Positions 57,357-64,000 of a DNA stretch of 64,000 nt are shown piece by piece. Each line of letters begins with the position of its first letter. Within the stretch, counting starts at the first letter, position 1. The position numbers and the translations under genes are program-made. Source of the stretch: Rhizoclosmatium globosum (Eukaryota > Chytridiomycota > Chytridiomycetes > Chytridiales > Chytriomycetaceae). Under the pieces are notes generated by a model, which was given only the letters and a program-made list of their open reading frames with translations, was not told the DNA's origin and did no database searches. The stretch is taken from assembly GCA_002104985.1 (NCBI GenBank), contig MCGO01000039.1, forward strand, positions 1-64,000, given 5' to 3'.

Positions 57357-59099
57357 ATGAGCGATACCTACTTACGTTGCGCATCCTGCTTCGAACTACT
57401 TCATAACCCATGACGCTTCCCTGTGGTGCATCAGTATGCACAGCCTGCGTCAAACAACCCGCCCCCACCGACGAACAACTGGCTCTCGAAGCCGACCTCG
57501 CCAAAACCTTTGAATCAAACACACTCCCCCACGCACTCTCCTTCTCCATCCGAAGCTTCCGATGTCCAGCAAAACACTGCCGCAGGAAACACACAGGCAC
57601 ACCCGTTGCCGATTGGGTCCTTGGAAGCCTTGTCCGCGTGCTCTTCCCCACTGAAACCAAGGTCCTCGACGATGCAGTTGTTGTCCCTGGGTCTGGGCTC
57701 CAGCTGCCGCTGTTGGTTCGGTCGCGGCGGTTGTTGCGGGAGGCGCGGTTTGAGGAAGCGATTCGCGTTGCGGATGAGGCACATGTCTTGAATCCGTGGA
57801 ATCGGAGGGGTTTGATTGCGAGAAGGATTGCGGAGTTGAGGTGGAGGGAGGCTGGATTGGATGTTATGGAGATTGACGATCCGGGTATGGATACGGGGGG
57901 AAGTGATGGGGGTGTGTTTGTGGACCCTTTTAAGTTGAAACAAGGGCCGCCTGGTGTGGTTGTGACGGTACCGCCGGTGCCGCAGGGTGTGTCGTTGGGG
58001 AGTACAAGTTCTGGGAGTCAGGAGTTGGGAATTGACTGCCCGTTGTGTTTGAATCCCGTAGTTGGGCCTATAACGCTCAAGTGTGGTCACTCAGCTTGCC
58101 GAGTTTGTCTATTGGACTCATGCAAGACTCTTACTGCGTGTGGTGTCTGTCGTGCACCTTTACCCACATTTGAAAGTTTATTGAAGTATCCAGAAAACGT
58201 GGTCCTTGGGAAAGTAATATCGGAGTGGATGAAGGGGAATGAAGGATGGATGAAAGTTAAGGAGGAACACGCAAAGGAAATGGAGAAGTATCAAGCGCAA
58301 ACTGAGTACACTATTCCGCTTTTTGTATGCACATTGGCCTTTCCCGGAACTAAACAAGAATTCAACATTTTTGAGCCTCGATACCGAGTAAGTATTTAGT
58401 GTGTCCCCGCGTGATACTAATTCAAATAATTTTTGAATTATGTAGGTAATGGTTAAGGAATGCCTTGATGAAGATGGAGTGTTTGGACTCTGTATCCCAA
58501 AACGGTCACTCAACCCATTTGATGAAAAGTACTCTGTTTATGGAACAGCGGTTTCAATTGAAATGTCGGAAGCTGTAATGTTAGACTTGCAAGAAACTTC
58601 AAAAGGGTAAGTTGTGGGTTATTCTAGTTTCCACAAGCTCAATATCTATTCAATAGGCCACTTCCACGGTATTATATCCAATCCAAAAGTCGATTCCGCT
58701 TCAAGATTGTTGAAGAGGACGTCTTTATCTCACCCGAAGGATTACATTATGCCAAAGTGAAACGAATTGAAGATGTAGATCCAGACTACGAAGACGTATC
58801 GTATGACTCTTTTGAGTATGCAGTGAACATTTTGAAAGTGAGGCAGAATGTCCACAGTATGCTCACTGGATTGGATCCGATTCGTGTGCAGCTATTGATC
58901 CAAGGGTACGGAAAGATGCCCGATGACCCAGCGTTATTGAGTTTCTGGGCTTTGCAATGGGTTCCCATGAACATGTGAGTGTAAATGCTTCTTGACGACA
59001 CTATTGATTTCTAACCGTGAATGTAGAAAAACAAAGTACGAGCTTTTGAGCTGTATTAACCCATGTGAACGGATTCGATACATTGCAGACCGACTGTAA
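57357..59099 (+). CDS. LONRF-type protein (RING fingers plus LON N-terminal domain)
   Basis: Predicted E3 ubiquitin ligase for protein quality control. The N-terminal RING begins LRCASCFELLHNP, then TLPCGASVCTACVK; one base is missing between them at about 57409. A TPR-like helical stretch follows (RSRRLLREARFEEAIRVADE). The second RING is DCPLCLNPVVGPITLKCGHS, then ACRVCL and CGVCRAPLP. The C-terminal LON-substrate-binding domain has IPLFVCTLAFPG, FNIFEPRYRV and FRFKIVEED. Introns at about 58390-58446, 58606-58657 and 58976-59027. This is the LONRF order (RING, TPR, RING, LON). Confidence 0.88.
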
Positions 59100-59329
59100 G
59101 CTCCGTGAAGGGGGGAGTGCAGGAAGTTCTGACATTCCACCCATATAGATCCGCTATGGTTTGATTTTCATAACTGGTTGCTCTTTTGACGAATAAATAT
59201 ATCACTTAACGCGACATGAATTAGTTGATTAGAAATGTGTGAGGAAATCGATGGAAGGATGTGGACACTCATAACAAATCGGGCAGGAGATTATGGAGGG
59301 GCACCAACAACCAAACAACTTGAGTTCAA

Positions 59330-62300
59330 ATGGGCAACACGGCGTCTCAGCAGACGCCACCGACGCCGCCATTTTCTCAGTCAAGATCGAGGGCATCGAG
59401 TGTCGGGTCGAATGCAGTTTCTGCGAGAGCGGAGGCGGAGGCGGCGCTGTCTCCCAACCAAGTTCGAGCAACAAATCCAGTTCGCCTTGGACCACGCACG
59501 TCGGCAACAACCGTTTCCTCCGTTTCGTCCGTGGCCTCGGTCGCGTCTCGAGTGGTGCGCGTGTCGGCGTCGCTGGGCCGGCGGCTCTCGACTTCAACTT
59601 CGACTTCGACTTCGGCTCCGACAACTTCACTGCAACTCAACCTGCCGATGACTCAAATGCTAATGGGATTATAACAAGACCCGTGCGAAGAGACTCGCAG
59701 TTTTCTCTGGAAAGTAGGGCCTCGACAGTGCGCCGCTTGGTGAGACCGTCTTGGCTACGGTCTTCATTCACATCAGTAGACCAAACTGTTCAACAACCTT
59801 CTCTGCACGAACCTGCCACTCCTTCCTCTCTGCACACAGATTTCATCGATACCCTTCCTGTTTCTGGTGCGTTAATCTTGTTTGCACTCTTTCCAATTTG
59901 TGTTGATACACTTGCTCACTGCTTGTTATATGTTTTAGCTGAATTAGATCCTGTATCACCTGCAGTGAAGATAGATAATCTGGTATCAAATGAAGAACTG
60001 CTGTCTGTTGACTCTCAGCCTCTCAATCAATCTACTTTTGTTGGCTCTTCATCACTTGCTATTGTGACTGAAGAAGACGAACGCACTGCTGCACTTAAAG
60101 AAGACGTCACACCGAGACCAAATGATGTGTCAAATGAGATTGCTTTGTTGCCATTAGACTCCGTAGATGCTGAACTCTCGCCGTCTGCAGAAACACCAAA
60201 AGCAGTTCTGGAACCTATTAATTCTGTTGATGATGCGTCAGACTATAATATTCCGATCCATCTAGATATTGCGTTGGAGGAGTATGAGATCAATGAGGTT
60301 CAGCCAACTTCGTTGGAAGACGAATTAAGAATTGCTACCACTAACGATTCTGCCATTAATAATACTGTCGCCCTTGATGAAAGTGAAGGGTCGGTTGGGT
60401 CTGTGATTGTGGATCCGTTTGTGGAAAATGTGGAACCTCTGGTTCAAAATGATACGACCGCTGTCACAATTGATGAAGTCCGTGAACAACTAGAAACGGA
60501 AACACACGAAGAAGAGAGCTCTTTTAGTACTTCCAGTAGTATTGAAGCAGACTTGAGACGGTTGAGTGCATTGGTGCAGGCTTTGACCCAAATGGAAGAA
60601 CTCGAAGCACAAGAAGCTGCTGCTGCTGCGGCGGCGTCAACTATGACGGCTAATGTTGATGCTGGTACTATGCAAATGTTGATGCTGATGCCAGCGTTGT
60701 TGCTGACGTCGTTAATGCTACAGAGAGTCTTGGAATTAATGCAGAAGCGCAAGTGTCGGAACCCAACGCACCTAACTTGAGTCCTCAAACAGAAAATGTT
60801 CTTGCTGTGGAGGCTGAGGCCACAGAGCCAACGAATGAAACCTCCAGTGGGGCAGATGAAGGTCAAGCAGGACAAGAACAACAAAGACCTCCACCACAAA
60901 ATATTTCTATGATGATTTTGATTTTAGGACCACCTGGATCCGCGTCGCCTCCTTCTCAACAAAATGATAACCAAGGTGCTGCTCCAGCCACTGAACCTCA
61001 ATCTACTGAACACGAACAGCAAGTGGAAGGTGAACAAGGGACTGAAGATCCTCCCACAGAAGGAGGCCCTCAACGAACGCCACAACAAGGGAGTGGCTTC
61101 CGAATGGTTATTATCTTGACTGCTCCTGATGGATCTGGACGTATTGCTGAAATTCCTTTGTCTGGACCCGGCCTTCCCCCAGGTTTCCCACCTATGGGTG
61201 CTGTCGGAGTACCAGGAGAAGTGGTGATGGTGGAGAAGGCGGTCCTGATTACGATGCTCTTGTACGATTGGCGGAAATGATTGGTCCCGCAAGGCCTCGA
61301 CACGCGCATATCGATGACGTCAAGGAACAATTGCCTCTAGTTGAATTCAAGCGTTTGCCAAGTGAAGAAGAGGTGGTTGAAGTTGGGTTTGTTGGGATAT
61401 CGGAGATTGATCCTGGGATGGAACGGATACAGGGCTTGCTTGGTGAAACCAAGGAAAAGTGCACAGTTTGTTTGATGCCATACGAAGATGGCGATATGTT
61501 GCGTATTTTGAAGTGCAATCATGGTTTTCATTCGGATTGTATTGATCAGGTGTGTGAATTTTGGTTCGATTGGATTCAGACTAATGATTGTAAACTGCAG
61601 TGGCTCACTTCTCATGTAAATTCTTGTCCCATCTGTCGTCAAACTGGTGTTGAAGTCAGAGTAGCACCCACTGAACAGGTTTGTGGATCACTGACACAAA
61701 TTTTACAAGATTCTAAATCTTTGTGTGCATCATAGCACCATCACGTCAAGCCCAAGCAAACCAAGGTCCACCTCCGCCGTTTCTTCAAGCGATTATACGT
61801 GAAATGTTGATGCGCGGACCCCCGCAACAACCGCCACCCAATTCCGAAGTACAAAGCCCTCAAACTGAATCACCTGCTCCACCAGCAAATCAACACGATG
61901 ATGTTGCGACAGGTGCCTCCACGTCTGAACCTCTTGTTGATCACGAACCGGCCGCGCAAGAACCTCATACTAATACAAGCGACGCAGATCCTCAAGCTGA
62001 TTATCAAGATAACGATGGCCCACCTCCTGAATTCTTACGAAATGCATTACTGCCGCTTTTGGCATCGCTTTTAATGGGACTCGATAGGTTACAACAACTG
62101 CAGCAGCAATCTGAGACAGACCATCAAACACAACCGATGATACTACAGAATCGTCTGAAACATCTCGTGGAACTGATGGCATCGAGGAACATGAAGTGCC
62201 TGACGCTCCTCCGCGACAACCACCTCACCCTCCCGGACACTGGGCGAATTCCTGTCAATGCTGAGTGAAGCATCAAATATCGAGCGTATGCAGCGGAATC

Positions 62301-62632
62301 CTGAGACGGGAGAGTTTGCGTCATCAGAAGAGCAAAATGCTTCAACTGGTCCAGGCAATACTTGGGAAGAGGATGGAATTCGAGTTTCAGCGGTACAAGA
62401 TGGGGAGGCAGGAACTGGCGCCGATGAAGATGACTATTGGGATGAAGAAGATGACGAAGAAATGGAGGCGACGTTACAGAGGCTGAACGAAATTCTTGGG
62501 ATACGTCATCCACATTTCCCTCCTCATCATGACGAACGAGATCAAGAAGAGGAGGAAGAGGAAGAATTTGAGGCTTTATTTATTCCCGCTTTAGCCGATT
62601 GGGCGGATGATAATGTTAGCATTGATGATTAA
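59330..62632 (+). CDS. RING-H2 E3 ligase-like protein, probably N-myristoylated (frame interrupted)
   Basis: Predicted ubiquitin ligase. Start MGNTASQQTPPTPPFSQ fits the N-myristoylation consensus (Gly2, Ser6). A long acidic, disordered region leads to a RING-H2 finger: EKCTVCLMPYEDGDMLRILK, CNHGFHSDCIDQ / WLTSHVNSCPICRQ. Introns at 59871-59939, about 61550-61600 (inside the finger) and about 61679-61735. A proline-rich and acidic tail follows, ending DDNVSIDD. The frame steps by -1 at about 59641, 60740, 61250, 62135 and 62245. Membrane tethering by lipid is inferred. Confidence 0.75.
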
Positions 62633-62807
62633 GGGGCATTTTTTGGGCTATATTGGTTTAGATCTCATGTTTGTTTGTTTTTTCTTTTTTACCGCTCTGC
62701 AATTACGATATCAATTTGTATTTGTTTCTTCACTTTTATTTGTGGATCAAGTGGGAGAGAAGGAGGCTTTTGGGTGAGAAATTGACTGAAAACAAAGAAG
62801 TTGAGGC

Positions 62808-64000
62808 ATGATCACTTTGGTGTTCGCAGCAGCAGCCCTCGGACTCATCGGCCAAGTATTTGGACAGACGGACTGTCAGCGAATGAATGCAGCGTGGCCG
62901 TCGGTGTTCACAAGCAAGAAGGAGTACTCGTGTTGCGATGATCTCGGCGGAGTTGAGTGTGGATGGTCATGGCACACGCGCTGCATCGTGGCCTGTTCCT
63001 GGGACGGCGACATCAAATACATGTGCGTTCTTTGCGTTTTTGCGTTGTTGCTTCGTTGCTCGGCTCGGGACTGATCAGAGACATACTAGACAACTCAATG
63101 CAAATGGGATCTCCACCGACGTGCCCAACCTGTCTGGCCTCAGCAGCCTCACCTATCTGTATGTTATTTCCTACAAAGCATGTTTTTGACTTACGCTTTC
63201 GCTAGGGATATCTCGTATAACCCCATGGGGCGAATGCCATCCCAATTGCCTCCGCGGCTTAGAACTCTGTGAGTACACACAGGGTCCCTCCATCCATATA
63301 GAAGCAGCTAACGATTTTCATAGCCGCTTATCAGGCAGTCAACTCTCGGGAACCATTCCTCCTTTGCCAAACACCTTGGAGGAACTGTATGTTCACACAC
63401 ATCACATGACCTTCAAACATTTTTACATCTTACACACAAACAGAGTCATCAATGACAATCAAATCACAGGAGCTATACCGGCTATTCCAAATTCGCTAGT
63501 CACTTTGGACGTTCATAATAATCAACTTGTTGGAAGTGTCCCTCAACTCCCTCAAACATGGGTCTTCCAGTATCTTGGTTATTTGTAAGTTGTCGTTGTC
63601 ATTTATGAGTGTTTGATGTTAACGAATACGTTAGGGATGTGTCGAATAACTTTTTGAGTGGCAAGTTAACAGACAATCTTCCTCTTTGGCCGTGAGTTTC
63701 TTGAAACGTTGAAGCGTTTGCTGACGATTTTGGGATTTAGGAGGCTCGATGGAAATTGTTTTGAAAACGCGCGTGACTTTGGTGCAAGAAACAGAGATGG
63801 GGCTTGTGGAGCCCCTGTGAAACCAACAACCACCTCAACAACAACCACTACAACTACCAACGGAAATGTGGTAGTCAAAGTAACTACTACAGTAGCTGTG
63901 ATTGTGCCAGGTGGAGGAGGCAACCCAGGGGGTCCTGTCAATCCACCAAATCCAGGCGTTGATCCAAAAACAACTTCGGCTGGAGCTGTAGTTATCCCTG
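62808..64000 (+). CDS. Secreted leucine-rich-repeat protein, 3' end outside window
   Basis: Extracellular or surface protein. A signal peptide (MITLVFAAAALGLIGQVFGQ) precedes a Cys-rich cap (CCDDLGGVECGW). LRRs follow: LNANGISTDVPNLSGLSSLT, DISYNPMGRMPSQLPPRL, RLSGSQLSGTIPPLPNTL, VINDNQITGAIPAIPNSLVT, LDVHNNQLVGSVPQLPQ, DVSNNFLSGKL and RLDGNCFENA. A Thr-rich stalk follows, with VVVKVTTTVAVIVPGGGGNP. Five of the six introns cut at an equivalent point, inside or just after the last Leu codon of a repeat. Gly/Pro/Thr-rich sequence continues to the window end, so a membrane anchor cannot be judged. Confidence 0.82.

Noticed and set aside
3282..62632. Programmed -1 ribosomal frameshifting as the main explanation for the frame steps
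   Set aside because: The sites share no slippery heptamer (X-XXY-YYZ) or obvious downstream structure, occur up to five times in 280 bp, and are absent from about 25 kb of neighbouring genes; missing bases in the consensus fit better.
1..64000. CRISPR arrays, insertion sequences, prophage or transposon genes
   Set aside because: No direct-repeat/spacer arrays, transposase, integrase or reverse-transcriptase motifs were seen; intron-rich eukaryotic genes fill the window.

Overview
The window is nuclear DNA from a zoosporic (flagellated) fungus, most likely a chytrid. Genes are short and closely packed on both strands. Spliceosomal introns are mostly 42-65 nt, with GT-AG ends and CTAAC-like branch points. 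Fungal markers include a Ysc84/Lsb3-type SYLF-SH3 protein, a Vac1/Pep7 homologue, a GH18 chitinase and a HET-like protein. A CCDC40 homologue, the axonemal ruler protein, implies a motile flagellum. The species cannot be named from sequence alone.

Layout. 0-7.6 kb: a glycogen-targeting PP1 regulatory subunit (cut by the window start), two homeodomain genes and a small unknown gene. 9.1-16.9 kb: PP2A B'' subunit with a long disordered N terminus, membrane-anchored GH18 chitinase, SYLF-SH3 protein, BAG-domain membrane protein. 18-20 kb: two tandem RNase T2 genes. 20-30 kb: prolyl oligopeptidase, Rieske protein, CCDC40, Pep7/Vac1, Tim14/Pam18. 30-36.5 kb: HET-like protein, RUS/DUF647 protein, a RanBP2-zinc-finger plus tRNA-binding-domain protein, NOP56. 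36.8-41.3 kb: two tandem multi-pass membrane proteins, and a tandem pair of TM-SAM proteins, one a remnant. 41.4-47.6 kb: alpha-arrestin, Yra1/ALYREF, a third RNase T2, a small Sfp1-like zinc-finger gene. 48-52.5 kb: a broken carboxylesterase and a broken unknown gene. 52.5-64 kb: two tandem alkaline ceramidases, a larger Sfp1-like gene, LONRF-type RING/LON protein, RING-H2 protein, and a secreted leucine-rich-repeat protein cut by the window end.

The most striking pattern is that reading frames repeatedly step by -1, as if one base were missing each time. This happens inside conserved domains of at least ten genes, including NOP56, which is essential in yeast. Restoring one base puts two homeodomains and a RanBP2 zinc finger exactly back in register. 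One site is confirmed by comparison with a neighbouring paralogue. The steps cluster at about 3.4-7.3 kb and 33.9-62.6 kb. I found none between about 9 and 33.9 kb. Consensus deletion errors are the likeliest cause, with decay or ribosomal frameshifting as weaker alternatives. Coordinates for affected genes are outer limits that span the breaks.

Thematically, the window mixes phosphatase control (PP1 and PP2A regulators), ribosome biogenesis (NOP56, two Sfp1-like factors), membrane traffic and protein quality control (Pep7, SYLF-SH3, arrestin, BAG, RING proteins), RNA degradation, and cell-wall or surface proteins. No operon-like or cassette-like system is evident. Linkage is mostly head-to-head promoters and local tandem duplications.
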